A DNA stretch of 54,892 bases from Deltaproteobacteria bacterium (GCA_019313825.1 JAFDAM010000005.1:1-54892), one strand, 5' to 3'. Counted from the first letter of the stretch, positions 26,227-35,907 are shown. Translations and numbers: made by a program. The notes: generated from the sequence alone by a model not told the origin.

Positions 26227-27486
26227 CTAGAAATAGGACCGTACTTCAACATTCATCGACCATGGATATAATCCGAATTCGCTTTTGATCTCGGCACCTT
26301 CCGGTTTATCTCCCAGGGGCACGCCGAGATTTATTGTAAGCTCGGCTTCATCAGAAAGGGAGTAGACGCTATTGAATGACAGTAGGCAGGAATGGTCTGT
26401 CAGGTTGGCAATTGCCAACATCTGCGCGTTCATCAATGGTGTGAATTCATAGCTTATGCCGAAGGCGGTGTAGTTGCGACCCAGGTAGCCACTCTCGCCC
26501 TGTGATGTAGTGCCAATGGTGCTATATTCGGCAACAGAGCCGGCGCCGCTGCTGTGATAGAAATGCTCCAGCCTCATGTTCAGGCTGCTCTCCCAACGGT
26601 GTTCGATCCCAAAGGACAGATCCGTGCGGGAGAACAGTTGAGGATCATCGGGATAGGTGATATGGCCTTCCGATCGCACGCCCAACCACTGGAAAAGCTC
26701 ACCCTGCAATGACCCGCCGATAACGTCATCATCACGAACCACGCCGCCGAGTATGGCCCACTCAAAGTCATGAAAGACCGTGGAGACGCGTCCAAGATAT
26801 GAAGCACGGTCACTGTCCGGATAGTCTTTCCAGCCCGTGTCGCCGGAAGGATCGCGTCTGTAACCGAGTACCCCGATCAATGACAGCTGCGAAAGGTCGC
26901 CAAGCCGGACCTCGGCACGGGCAGCATCGACACCCGGCTTGTACACGCGATAGAAGGTCTGGGCCGCAAAGGGGGCAAAGAAGTCGTTGGGTGTGAAATA
27001 GAACGTGGTCGCCAGATTGACAGGCTGGCGACCGATGATCAAGTCAAGACGATCGTGCGACCAGCGGGCGTTCAGCCGATCTATGGCCAGGTGCGCGTAC
27101 CTGTCGTTGCTGAAACTCCCTTCCGGGGAGGAGTTGCGTTCCACATCCAGCGGGGTGCCCAGGCTGGCCTGTCGAGACACCATGGAGTTGGGGATAAGGG
27201 TCTGGTAGGCGTTTAATTCGAAGCCAAGGTGTTGACCTGCCTGTGCATGCATGATCAGGCGGGCGATGGCTGCCACACCGCTCTCTATCTCGTCTTCATA
27301 GAAAAATTTATTGTCCGGGTATTTATTGGCAGTGCCGAATACACGGACAAGGCCGCGCAGATCGATTGATCCTTGGTCGGTTTGCCGTTCGTACAGGGCG
27401 TGGGCAGGGATCGAGAACGTTATTAATAAAAGCACGACACTGAAGAGGAGCATCGGAGTTTTTAGAGGGGTTGCGGAATGATTCAA
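26227..27486 (-). CDS. Outer-membrane beta-barrel protein
   Basis: The 419-aa protein has a signal peptide (LLFSVVLLLITFSIPAHA, cleavage near ALY) and a body of alternating polar and hydrophobic strands. It ends in VEVRSYF, the C-terminal phenylalanine of BAM-inserted barrels. The sequence DLIIGRQPVNLATTFYFTPNDFFAPF resembles DUF1302-like and porin-type proteins, but I cannot assign a family firmly. Its ATG overlaps the stop of the ABC ATPase gene (ATGA), so the barrel belongs to the transporter operon, presumably as the outer-membrane acceptor or exit. No TolC-like or membrane-fusion gene is present. Confidence 0.8.
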   Translation of the reverse strand: MNHSATPLKTPMLLFSVVLLLITFSIPAHALYERQTDQGSIDLRGLVRVFGTANKYPDNKFFYEDEIESGVAAIARLIMHAQAGQHLGFELNAYQTLIPNSMVSRQASLGTPLDVERNSSPEGSFSNDRYAHLAIDRLNARWSHDRLDLIIGRQPVNLATTFYFTPNDFFAPFAAQTFYRVYKPGVDAARAEVRLGDLSQLSLIGVLGYRRDPSGDTGWKDYPDSDRASYLGRVSTVFHDFEWAILGGVVRDDDVIGGSLQGELFQWLGVRSEGHITYPDDPQLFSRTDLSFGIEHRWESSLNMRLEHFYHSSGAGSVAEYSTIGTTSQGESGYLGRNYTAFGISYEFTPLMNAQMLAIANLTDHSCLLSFNSVYSLSDEAELTINLGVPLGDKPEGAEIKSEFGLYPWSMNVEVRSYF

Positions 27487-28178
27487 TGGCGAACCTCGTC
27501 GGAATCTATATTGCCGTCCCGCAGGCGAATGAGACGGTGGGCAAGATCCATCACTCTCCGGTCATGGGTGGAAAACAGAAAGGTAGTAGCATAGTCCCGG
27601 TTGAGCTGTTGCATAAGATCCAGCAGGGCGTTTGCCGTGGCGGAATCCACATTGGCCGTGGGTTCGTCTGCCAGCACAATGGCCGGTTTAGTGACGATGG
27701 CACGCGCAATGGCAACCCGCTGCTGTTGGCCTCCGGACATCTCATCGGGACGTCGGTTTTCCAGGCCCTCCAGCCCCACCTGTTTCAGGATGGCCATTAC
27801 CCGGTCCCGGCATTCACGATCCGGTACGCCCTGTAATTTCAAAACGAACTCAGCATTTTCATAGGCGGTCATAACCGGTATCAGGTTATAGGCCTGGAAC
27901 ACAAAACCGATGCGGTCACGGCGTATGACAGAGACTTGTGAGCGGGCGAGAGCAGCCAATTCGTTATCCTCCAGAAAGACCCTTCCGCTGGTGGGGACAT
28001 CCAGCCCGCCGATAAGGTTCAAGACCGTGGTCTTGCCGGAGCCAGATGGGCCGCAGAGGGCGGCGAAGTCGCCCTTTGCGATATCGAACGACATTCCATC
28101 CACCGCGCGCACCTCTACTTTACCCTGTTGGTAGATCTTGGTGGCGTCTTCAAGACGAACAATTGTATGATCCTGCAT
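27483..28178 (-). CDS. LolD/MacB-type ABC transporter ATPase
   Basis: The 231-aa ATPase has Walker A GPSGSGKTT near residue 40, the Q-loop FQAYNLIPVMTAYENAE, the signature MSGGQQQRVAIARA (Met in place of the usual Leu) and Walker B IVLADEPTANVDS with the H-loop STHD. It groups with LolD and MacB, which drive mechanotransmission-type transport with FtsX-fold permeases. It is the fourth gene of the operon with two permeases and a LolA-like protein upstream, 187 bp after the nearest permease, and overlaps the barrel gene by 4 bases. Confidence 0.93.
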   Translation of the reverse strand: MQDHTIVRLEDATKIYQQGKVEVRAVDGMSFDIAKGDFAALCGPSGSGKTTVLNLIGGLDVPTSGRVFLEDNELAALARSQVSVIRRDRIGFVFQAYNLIPVMTAYENAEFVLKLQGVPDRECRDRVMAILKQVGLEGLENRRPDEMSGGQQQRVAIARAIVTKPAIVLADEPTANVDSATANALLDLMQQLNRDYATTFLFSTHDRRVMDLAHRLIRLRDGNIDSDEVRH

Positions 28179-28194
28179 ATCTTTACCTTTCTAT

Positions 28195-28365
28195 AAGGAG
28201 AAAGAGCATAGCGCAGAGTGCATAGCGTCTTAATATTTTACTCTATGCTCCATGCTCCATGCCCTTTGCGCTCTAATCCTCTAATCCATAATCCTGTAAT
28301 CCTCCAATATGCTATCCCCTATCATCTATGAGCTATGCTCTATGCGCTTTGCGCCATGCGCTATG
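28195..28365. repeat. Periodic tract (CTATGCT/CTCTAATCC type)
   Basis: Repeated 7-8 bp units such as CTCTATGCTCCATGCTCCATG, CTAATCCATAATCCTGTAATC and CTATGCTCTATGCGC fill the gap between the permease and ATPase genes of one operon. Confidence 0.85.
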
Positions 28366-29604
28366 CTAAATAGTCTTCAGACTTTCCACCGGTGCGATAC
28401 GTCCCGCGCGCCAGGCAGGGTAGAGCCCTGACAACAGGGTAAGACCGAACACACCGGTAAGAATGGCAATGATGCTTTCTTTATAAAGCCTGATCTTTAA
28501 CACGGGATCCACAAGTACGCCGCCCGCGCTGTAATCATCTCCAATGGCACCGCTGAAATCGATGCCTACACTGTAAAGGTAGGCGTACCAGGGGGTGGTG
28601 ATAATGATCCCGATTACTATCCCCAGGATCGCGAGCCAGAAGGATTCCACAAGAACCAGCCTGAACAGCGTCTTTGGAGACATGCCGATGGCCATCATGA
28701 CGCCGAACTCACGTGTACGTTCCAGCACGCTCATAAGCAGGGTGTTAAGGATACCCGCCGCGATCAGGAGGCCTATCAGAAACTGACTGATATAGTTACT
28801 GCTTCTGTCCATGGTGATGATACCAGCAAGGTCTGCCTGGGTCTCTTTCCAGCTCAGGACCTCTATACGGGGGTTTCCGATCGCCCGGTCGATCTTCTTT
28901 CGCATCCGTTCGGTATAGCGCTGGTCATGGATGATGACTGCCACAAGCGTGGCGTCCTGTGCGTCATAGTGTAATGTTGAACGCACGCTATTGATGGGCA
29001 GGAGCACCATGGCACCGTCCACTTCATCCACCCCTGTCTTGAATATACCTGAAACACGGGCGATCTCGCTTACGATCTCTCCATTGATATCGGTTGTGGT
29101 ATAGACCAGTTTCTTGCCCATACGCAGGTTGAGCTTTTTGGCCATCTTGCTTCCCACCACTATAGCGCGGCCGCCCGGTCCCGGGAAAAGCTCTCCCTTT
29201 GTCATGGAGCGAATCAACAGGTTATGATCAGCAGATTCCCGGGCAGGATCAATGGCTATGAACATACCACCTACAGCCTTGCTGGCGCTCGCAAACATGG
29301 CCTGGCCCATGATCCTGACAGTGGCGCTGTCCACACCAGGCATTGCCACAACTCGTTCCAGGATCTGACCACTGTCTTGCATCCTTTTATCCAGAGAGGG
29401 GGTCTGGTTGTAGCCGTTCGGCTCTATGGTGATATGCCCCAGGCCCATACTGGCGCCCGCGTTAATCATGTTGGTGTACCCGTAGTCACCCGTGCCGGTA
29501 AAGGTAACGGCGAGTAAAACACCGAAACCGATGGAGAGAGCGGTAATAAGTGTGCGGCGCTTCCTTCGCCAGAGGTTACGCCATGCCATCTTGCCGAGCT
29601 TCAT
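28366..29604 (-). CDS. FtsX/LolC-type ABC permease (second)
   Basis: The 412-aa permease has one N-terminal helix (TLITALSIGFGVLLAVTFTG), a large periplasmic MacB_PCD-like domain (residues about 45-270) and three C-terminal helices (FLIGLLIAAGILNTLLMSVLERTREFGVMMAIG, LAILGIVIGIIITTPWYAYL, IIAILTGVFGLTLLSGLYPAWRAGRI). This is the topology of LolC/LolE and MacB. The coupling sequence RTREFGVMMAIGMSP is typical. It is 19 bp downstream of a second permease gene, so the transporter is probably a heterodimer. Confidence 0.9.
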   Translation of the reverse strand: MKLGKMAWRNLWRRKRRTLITALSIGFGVLLAVTFTGTGDYGYTNMINAGASMGLGHITIEPNGYNQTPSLDKRMQDSGQILERVVAMPGVDSATVRIMGQAMFASASKAVGGMFIAIDPARESADHNLLIRSMTKGELFPGPGGRAIVVGSKMAKKLNLRMGKKLVYTTTDINGEIVSEIARVSGIFKTGVDEVDGAMVLLPINSVRSTLHYDAQDATLVAVIIHDQRYTERMRKKIDRAIGNPRIEVLSWKETQADLAGIITMDRSSNYISQFLIGLLIAAGILNTLLMSVLERTREFGVMMAIGMSPKTLFRLVLVESFWLAILGIVIGIIITTPWYAYLYSVGIDFSGAIGDDYSAGGVLVDPVLKIRLYKESIIAILTGVFGLTLLSGLYPAWRAGRIAPVESLKTI

Positions 29605-29623
29605 TTCCTATCCCTCTTAAACA

Positions 29624-30844
29624 TTAGCGATGATGTATGGCCTTGACCGGTTGAATGACCGCCGCCTTTATAGCCGGATAGATCACGGCCAGTACTGCAA
29701 TAATAAACAGAAAGGCGATAGGGTAAATCAAGGCCTCTTTTGTTACATAGGTGCACCAGATAGGATCCATTGCAACGCCGCCGAATGACGCACCCTGTGA
29801 AATGGACGAGAGATCAATACCGTTATTCTGTAGATAGTGTGCAATCGACCAGCCTGATGCCAGCGCGATAATGCCCGCTGTAACCACCTGGACCATGGTC
29901 TCCGCATAGATCAGCAGTGTGAGTTGAAAGGGCGTAACGCCGATCGCCTTCATGATACCGAACTCGCGTATTCGTTCAAAAACACTCATTAACATGGCAT
30001 TGAGCACTATCATGGCTACAGCCACGTAGGTGATCAGGATCATGATAATAATCTGGACGTCGGCAATATCAAGAATCCTGGCAATGGCCGGTCTCAGTTC
30101 GCGCCAGTTTTTGGTTTCATATCCCGGTGCAAGCGCAGCCACCTGAGAGGCCGCGGCCTCAAGATCGCGACTGCGGTCAGGGCGCATTACCGCGATCTCG
30201 TGCGCTCCTTCGGGAAGGACCATCAAATCACGGAAGGTACTTTCCGGCATGAAGAAACCGCTGCGATCCACATCTTCTCCGACGGACTTGAGTATGCCCC
30301 TCACCCTGTAGAGATCATTCGCCATGGAACCGTCACTGGCCTGACCGATAATGATAACCTCGTCGTCGGGTCGGACGTTCAGCGTGCGTGCCATTTTTCT
30401 TCCGATCACCACGCCTTTCGGGTCCGAATCACTAAGCCAGTTCCCTTCCATGACATGCTGGTGGATCTGGGTCACCGTGGCCTCGTTTATCATGTCTATG
30501 CCTCTGAGTTGTACGCCCGCTGAGGCAGAGCCCGCGGCAGCCAGTCCGAAGCTGTATAACCGTTTGGTAGCATGGAAGCCGGCCCGCTGTATCCTGCTCA
30601 GCATGCCGGAGGCATCATCTATTCGTTTATATAAGTCAGGATCATCGCGGTAACCTTCGGCATGAATCTGTATATCTCCAAGGTTCATGGAAACAGCATT
30701 GCGTTCACTGGTCTGGAGCAGTCCTGCCATCAATGCGGCGAACAGGATCATGATAAATCCGGCAAAGCCCATGGCCAGAGTGGTGACCAGTGTGCGGCGC
30801 CAATTACGGAACACGTTGCGTGATGCGATAGAGAGGATTTTCAT
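29624..30844 (-). CDS. FtsX/LolC-type ABC permease (first)
   Basis: The 406-aa permease has the same four-helix layout as its neighbour: an N-terminal helix (RTLVTTLAMGFAGFIMILFAAL), a periplasmic domain and C-terminal helices including VFERIREFGIMKAIGVTP. The two permeases are paralogues but clearly diverged. The ATG at 30844 follows TTGAGG; the open frame begins 12 bases earlier at a TTG. Upstream is a 500-bp tract region before the LolA-like gene. Confidence 0.9.
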   Translation of the reverse strand: MKILSIASRNVFRNWRRTLVTTLAMGFAGFIMILFAALMAGLLQTSERNAVSMNLGDIQIHAEGYRDDPDLYKRIDDASGMLSRIQRAGFHATKRLYSFGLAAAGSASAGVQLRGIDMINEATVTQIHQHVMEGNWLSDSDPKGVVIGRKMARTLNVRPDDEVIIIGQASDGSMANDLYRVRGILKSVGEDVDRSGFFMPESTFRDLMVLPEGAHEIAVMRPDRSRDLEAAASQVAALAPGYETKNWRELRPAIARILDIADVQIIIMILITYVAVAMIVLNAMLMSVFERIREFGIMKAIGVTPFQLTLLIYAETMVQVVTAGIIALASGWSIAHYLQNNGIDLSSISQGASFGGVAMDPIWCTYVTKEALIYPIAFLFIIAVLAVIYPAIKAAVIQPVKAIHHR

Positions 30845-30889
30845 GGACAACCTCAAAGGGTTTGTCTATATGAACAAGGTCTAAGGTTT

Positions 30890-31345
30890 AAGGCATACGG
30901 GAAAATCGCATAGGGCATAGAGCATGGAGCATAGAGTAAAACATAATGACGCTATGCGCTTTGCGCTCTGCCCCATGCGCTATGCTATGAGCTAAACGCT
31001 TTTCGCTCTGCGCCTCCTTTTTTGATACTGAAATTCCGATATAATTCTTAAGGAATATCATTTTGTTTTTCCCTTACGCCCTACGCTATGCGCTATGCCC
31101 TCTGCGCTCTGCGCCTTGCTCTATAATCCACTAATCCTTAATCCTATATTCCTGTAGTATCATCCTATTCTCTATTAACCATTTACTATTCACAATTAAC
31201 TAAATTCTATCAGCTATGAGCTAACCGCTCTGCTCTCTGCTCTATGTTTACCCGCCTCTGGAGGGCGCTCTGCCCTATACTATGAGCTATCAGCTATGGG
31301 CTAACCGCCATGCTCTATGCGCCATGCGCTATGCCCTATGCGCAC
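30890..31345. repeat. Long periodic tract (about 455 bp)
   Basis: The gap holds mixed degenerate units: GCATAGAGCATGGAGCATAG, CTATGCGCTATGCC, CTAATCCTTAATCCT, TTAACCATTTACTATTCAC and CTATGAGCTATCAGCTATG, with an ACCCGCCTCTGGAGGGC remnant hairpin near 31250. No gene is seen. Confidence 0.88.
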
Positions 31346-31348
31346 TGT

Positions 31349-32131
31349 CTATTTCCGCTTCAAGTGCGCGAGGGAGAAGAAGGCATCGTTCAGTTTGATG
31401 TCCAGCTCCAGTTTTTCATAGATTAGTTCCGTGTATTCATCCGGCTTATCAGCGGGGACCACGCGCATGACAGTCGGCCTCGGCCTGTCAGCCAGTTGCT
31501 CTATCTTGCTGAATGTAATGGTGCGCGTGATATTCATGTCCTCATCGTAATAATACTCTATCACCGGTAGAAAGCCTTCTGCAAGTACCGTCAGAACGAC
31601 CTTGCCCCAGACAACGGCAGCATCGGGCTTGGGTATGAGTGTGAAATCGATGATATCCCGGCTGTCCCTCTTGCCTTCGAACGTAACGGCAGGGTCATAG
31701 TCCTCTTCCATGCGAGATTCCTTCACCAGATCATCGTTGGTGAAGTGACTGCCCATCCATGAACCCATCATCATACCCGAGGTCAGGCGTATGGTGCGAT
31801 CGGTCCGTGGAAGATAACTGTAAATGCTATTCCCGGACTTTAATGTGGCAGTACCCTTCTCCTTGAGCGGGGAGAGGATGCGCACAAGGGTCTTCTCCTT
31901 CCCCTTGGACCAACCCTCGAGCTTTATATTGCGGGTGTAATGGGCGGTCTTGACCTGCATGGTCAATATGGTGTGGGAGGAACTGCCGCGCCACATATCG
32001 TCCACATGACGAAGGATCTCCTTTGCCCTTGCTCTGGCCTCATCATCCTGTTGCGCGAATGATGAGGATGCGGGGGAAAGGATGAAGATAATCGCGGAAA
32101 AGATCATGAGAGAGATGATTGTTGTGCGCAT
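31349..32131 (-). CDS. LolA-like outer-membrane lipoprotein-sorting protein
   Basis: The 260-aa protein has a signal peptide (TTIISLMIFSAIIFILSPASS, cleavage near FAQ) and then EILRHVDDMWRGSSSHTILTMQV ... IKLEGWSKGKEKTLVRILSPLKEKGTATL, typical of the LolA-like family (PF17131-type, COG2834). These periplasmic half-barrels carry lipids or lipoproteins. It is the first gene of the permease-permease-ATPase-barrel group on the same strand, though tracts separate the genes. A role as periplasmic shuttle between the ABC transporter and the barrel is the natural inference. Confidence 0.88.
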   Translation of the reverse strand: MRTTIISLMIFSAIIFILSPASSSFAQQDDEARARAKEILRHVDDMWRGSSSHTILTMQVKTAHYTRNIKLEGWSKGKEKTLVRILSPLKEKGTATLKSGNSIYSYLPRTDRTIRLTSGMMMGSWMGSHFTNDDLVKESRMEEDYDPAVTFEGKRDSRDIIDFTLIPKPDAAVVWGKVVLTVLAEGFLPVIEYYYDEDMNITRTITFSKIEQLADRPRPTVMRVVPADKPDEYTELIYEKLELDIKLNDAFFSLAHLKRK

Positions 32132-32154
32132 GGTATTCCCCTTGGTTAATCGGC

Positions 32155-32500
32155 AATGACTATCTCTTCAAGGCGCAGGGCGCATAGAGTAAAACACAAA
32201 GACACTTTGCACTCCGCGCCCTCCCCAACGTTCTCTGTCGTCCGCCTTCTGTCCTCTGATGTGCTCCGTAAAATTCATGTTAATAACAGCTTGCCAAGTT
32301 AAATTCATGCTAATGACAGCGAAGCGTATTTAACAATGGCGAAGTGTATTTCACTGGGGTCTTCTGCATTTTTCGCTATGCGCTAGGCGCCCTGCGCTTT
32401 GCGCTTTGCCCTCTAATCCTAATGTATCATGCAATTAACCATTAACCAATAACTATTAATTGCTCGCTATGAGCTATAAGCTAACCCCTCTGCTCTCTGC
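32155..32500. repeat. Periodic tract and small tandem repeats
   Basis: CATAGAG-, CTCTGCG- and ATTAACC-type units recur. In addition AAATTCATG(T/C)TAAT(A/G)ACAGC occurs twice with a 30-bp period (32271 and 32301), and GCGAAG(C/T)GTATTT twice just after. No gene is seen. Confidence 0.8.
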
Positions 32501-32529
32501 GCTTCCTTTGGAGACATTGCTTGCAATCC

Positions 32530-32717
32530 GGCCATGTCCATCTCTTCAAGACGATATCTACCACCTTTTTGAGAAGCGGCCAAATATTTGGGCTTTGCCG
32601 GGCAAGTTGCTAATTCCAAGGAGTTCATGGGCATAAAGCCCAAATATTCGGCCACGGTCCCGCCATGGCGGGATGGAATTTCTAAAAAGATATCGTCTTT
32701 CGGAGACAGACATAGCC
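32530..32717. repeat. Palindromic element, copy B (188 bp)
   Basis: Ends GGCCATGTC / GACATAGCC-type, then AAGACGATATCT / AGATATCGTCTT, then inner arms GGCCAAATATTTGGGCTTT / AAAGCCCAAATATTCGGCC. A perfect TCCCGCCATGGCGGGA hairpin is inserted in the right half, absent from copies A and C. A minus-strand open frame in it encodes GFMPMNSLELATCPAKPKYL, similar to the frame in copy C. Confidence 0.85.
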
Positions 32718-32841
32718 TGCTGCGCTATGCTATGAGCTATGAGCTAATTCCTATCAGCTAACCCCTATGAGCTATGAGCTATGCCCTATCAGCTATCAGC
32801 TATGAGCTAAACTCTTTTCGCTGTGCCCTATGCGCTCTGCG
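32718..32841. repeat. Periodic tract (CTATGAG type)
   Basis: GCTATGAGCTATGAGCTAAT and CTATCAGCTATCAGCTATG units run up to the stop codon of the radical-SAM gene. Confidence 0.85.
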
Positions 32842-34590
32842 CTATGCACTACATACCCCGCATCGATCGCAATCTCCCACCTGGCAGATGTCGGACTCCT
32901 TTTCCTTTAAGGCCAGCCTGTATTCCTTGATAAGATGCTCTTTATGGATGCCGTGTTCTATGAAATCCCAGGGAAGGATCTCATCAAGCTCCTTCGGGCG
33001 ATAGACAAAAAAATCCGGATTAAGTTCCGAATGTCGAAAAGATTTGGACCAGTCCCCGTTATATCCATGAGATAAAAGGAGTATTGAACCCACCCTCCTG
33101 TCTCCCATGGAGAGCAGGGATTGTACGTATGCCCATTTGGGCACGTCGAAATTAACCTTGACTCCTCCCTCCTTGGCCAATACCTTCCTTAACCATCTCT
33201 GCTTCTCCTTAAGACCAGAGAGATCCTCCATGGGGAACCACTGAAAGGGGGTGAATGCCTTGGGTATAAAGCAGTTAACGCTGAGTCTTATCAGTCCTAT
33301 CCTTCCGCGTGCCCTGGATTCCTTGACCATATGGTGCTTGATCTTTTTGACCAGCCCCAATATCTCAGCCACATCATCCTTAGACTCTGTGGGCAGGCCT
33401 ACCAGAAAATAGAGCTTGATGGAAAAGTCTCCAATGCCCGCGATCATCCTGACGGCCCTTGTAATCTGATCCAATGAGAGATGCTTGTTAATCACCCTGC
33501 GCAGCCTGTCGGAACCGGCTTCAGGCGCTATGGCCAGAGTCCTCTGGCCCGCGTTCTTAAGGTGTTCAAGTATCTCCCGGGTAAGTGAATCCGCCCGAAG
33601 GGAGGAGACAGAGAAACTGGCTCCCGTTTCTATTGTCTTGCTGAATATTTTCTCTATCCCCGGAGTATCCAGTATGGAGGCGCTCAGGAGACCCAGGCGG
33701 CTACACTCATCAATGGCGCCATACAGGCAGGTTAAAAGATCGGATTCGCTGTGAACCCTGGGGGGCCTGTACACATATCCTGCCGCACAGAAACGACATG
33801 AACGGCCACAGCCTCTTCCCAGTTCGATAAGGACCCTGTCCGCGAATTCGGTCCCGGGGGTTAAGATAGAGGATTTATTGACCGGGAGATCCTGAGACCT
33901 CCGGTATGGCGCCTCTATTTTTTCAGGCACAGCGCTGTCAATGGGATCCCTTGATCTGATGGTTCCGTCCTTGTGATATTCGATGTGATAAAAGGACGGG
34001 ACATATACGGACCTGATGTCTCGCGCCAGGACCTTTAATGCCTCTTGCCTGTCGGTGCGGAGATCTTTCAGATCTTTAAAGAGGCCTATGAATTCATCTA
34101 TGTCTTCCTCGGCCTCGCCCAGCAGGAAAAGATCAAAGAATGAGGCCAGGGGTTCCGGATTCAAAAAGGTGGTTATGCCTCCTGCCATGATAAGGGGGTG
34201 GAATTCGTCCCTGTCTTCAGACAGCAGTGGGATCTTGCCCAATTGAAGTATCTTCAGGATGTTGGGATAGTCATTCTCGAAAGAGAGAGAAAAGGCGACA
34301 ATGTCGAATCTCTGAAGCATGGACTGTGACTCCAGAGAGAGGAGACCCTTTCCTGTTTCAAGATAGAGTGAGGTTTCTTGATCTTCAGGCAGGAAGACTC
34401 TTTCCGCGACAACATCGTCTCTGCTGTTAAAAAGGCTGTATACGACCTGGAACCCAAGGTTGGACATGCCAACGCGGTAATGATTGGGGTATGTCAGGGC
34501 TATTGATATCCTGCCGCCCCAATCTTTTTTTATTACTCCTCTTTCGTTGGCAAGCCTTGCCCTATAAAGGGAAACGATCTTGTCCGACAC
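32842..34590 (-). CDS. TIGR03960-type radical SAM protein (B12-binding-like N-terminus)
   Basis: The 582-aa protein has an N-terminal region that resembles B12-binding-type domains (FQVVYSLFNS, ESQSMLQRFDIVAFSLSFEND, MAGGITTFLNPEPL). The radical-SAM motif GCGRSCRFCAAGYVYRPPR follows near residue 260, with the SAM-binding LYFLVGLPTES. It ends in CQVGDCDRCGVCSA, a cysteine group that could bind an extra cluster. The family often occurs split or fused to a DUF2344 domain and is of unknown function; the DUF2344 part is not here. It is 108 bp downstream of ftsZ, possibly in the same transcript. Confidence 0.87.
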   Translation of the reverse strand: MSDKIVSLYRARLANERGVIKKDWGGRISIALTYPNHYRVGMSNLGFQVVYSLFNSRDDVVAERVFLPEDQETSLYLETGKGLLSLESQSMLQRFDIVAFSLSFENDYPNILKILQLGKIPLLSEDRDEFHPLIMAGGITTFLNPEPLASFFDLFLLGEAEEDIDEFIGLFKDLKDLRTDRQEALKVLARDIRSVYVPSFYHIEYHKDGTIRSRDPIDSAVPEKIEAPYRRSQDLPVNKSSILTPGTEFADRVLIELGRGCGRSCRFCAAGYVYRPPRVHSESDLLTCLYGAIDECSRLGLLSASILDTPGIEKIFSKTIETGASFSVSSLRADSLTREILEHLKNAGQRTLAIAPEAGSDRLRRVINKHLSLDQITRAVRMIAGIGDFSIKLYFLVGLPTESKDDVAEILGLVKKIKHHMVKESRARGRIGLIRLSVNCFIPKAFTPFQWFPMEDLSGLKEKQRWLRKVLAKEGGVKVNFDVPKWAYVQSLLSMGDRRVGSILLLSHGYNGDWSKSFRHSELNPDFFVYRPKELDEILPWDFIEHGIHKEHLIKEYRLALKEKESDICQVGDCDRCGVCSA

Positions 34591-34698
34591 AAACTTGGCT
34601 CCATTGAATAGATCCCGAGGAACGATTGCCTGATCATCTCGCTCCTCCCAATGACAGCATGGAATTTAAATAACTATTCCCCATTCCGTTCCTGTCAA

Positions 34699-35907
34699 TT
34701 AATCGGCCTTTGCCCTTAGAAAGGTCGGGTAATCCAGATTGTCTTTGAAGAAGGCCCGTTTGAAAATACCCTTTTTACCCTGCGCAGGCGCTTCACCTGT
34801 TATTGGGGCAGGTTTTTCTTCACCGATTCTCTGGAATGTGGGGGTGTCTAGCCCGTCTATGCTCTCTCCGTTCACCTTGATTGTCCAGGGATCTTTCGCG
34901 TCCTCAGGTGTCACATCCCTTATTTTTACCACCTTATCATAATGATCTTTGTCAATACCAGTGGCTATTACCGTTATCTGAACCTCATCAGTCATGTTGT
35001 CATCAAAGACCACCCCCCAGAAGATCTCCGCATCTTCGGCCACCTCTCCTTTAATGTAATTGGCTGCCTCATCGATCTCTTCCATGGTGATGTCAGGAGG
35101 ACCCGTGATATTCATCAGAAGACCCTTTGCGCCGCTTATGGAAATGTCTTCAAGAAGCGGACTGTTTATGGCCTGCTGAGCTGCTTCCGCGGCCCTGTTA
35201 TCCCCAGCGGCCCTTCCGGTACCCATGATTGCGGTTCCCATCTCTTGCATAACCCTCTTGATATCGGCAAAGTCCAGGTTTATAAAGCCGCTGCTCATAA
35301 TCAGATCAGATATCCCTTTGACCGCGTTGAGAAGAACATCATCGGCCTTGACAATGAGTTCTTTGAATGTAGTGTTCTTGTCTCCTATTGCCTTCAACCG
35401 TTCATTGGGAATAATGATCAGGGTATCCACCTCTTTTTTAAGCTTATTAATTCCATCCAACGCCCTGTTCATCCTCTTAATCCCTTCGAATTGAAAGGGC
35501 TTTGTAACAATCGCGACAGTCAGGGCGCCGCTATCCTTGCACTCTCGCGCCACCACAGGAGAAGCCCCCGTTCCAGTTCCGCCACCCATTCCTGCCGTTA
35601 TAAAGACCATGTCCGAGCCGCTGGCTGAATCCCTGATATCGTTAATGTTTTCTTCGGCGGATAATCGGCCTATCTCGGGATCGGAACCCGAACCAAGCCC
35701 TTTTGTTATGTTTACCCCGAGCTGCAACTTGCGTGAACAGGCCGAACGTTCCAGGTCCTGGCTGTCCGTGTTGGCAGCAATAAACTCAACCCCCCGGAGC
35801 TTGGCAGCGATCATGTTGTTAATGGCATTACCGCCGCCTCCTCCTATGCCGATGACCTTTATCATAGCCTCGTATCTCTCTCTCTGATCAATGAATTCAA
35901 ATTTCAT
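34699..35907 (-). CDS. ftsZ: Cell division protein FtsZ
   Basis: The 402-aa tubulin-like GTPase builds the division ring on the cytoplasmic face. GIGGGGGNAINNMI near residue 21 and the tubulin signature GGGTGTGASPVVA near 107 bind GTP; NLDFADIKRVM carries the T7-loop residues. The C-terminal peptide LDYPTFLRAKAD is the conserved tail that binds FtsA and other partners. GGAGG precedes the ATG. It is 37 bp from ftsA. Confidence 0.98.
   Translation of the reverse strand: MKFEFIDQRERYEAMIKVIGIGGGGGNAINNMIAAKLRGVEFIAANTDSQDLERSACSRKLQLGVNITKGLGSGSDPEIGRLSAEENINDIRDSASGSDMVFITAGMGGGTGTGASPVVARECKDSGALTVAIVTKPFQFEGIKRMNRALDGINKLKKEVDTLIIIPNERLKAIGDKNTTFKELIVKADDVLLNAVKGISDLIMSSGFINLDFADIKRVMQEMGTAIMGTGRAAGDNRAAEAAQQAINSPLLEDISISGAKGLLMNITGPPDITMEEIDEAANYIKGEVAEDAEIFWGVVFDDNMTDEVQITVIATGIDKDHYDKVVKIRDVTPEDAKDPWTIKVNGESIDGLDTPTFQRIGEEKPAPITGEAPAQGKKGIFKRAFFKDNLDYPTFLRAKAD

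Noticed and set aside
30890-31345. CRISPR array
   Set aside because: The units are 7-8 bp and drift continuously; there are no conserved 23-47 bp repeats with unique spacers, and no cas genes are in the window.
34942-35628. 228-aa plus-strand frame opposite ftsZ
   Set aside because: ftsZ is unambiguous on the minus strand, and the antisense product is low-complexity shadow sequence.
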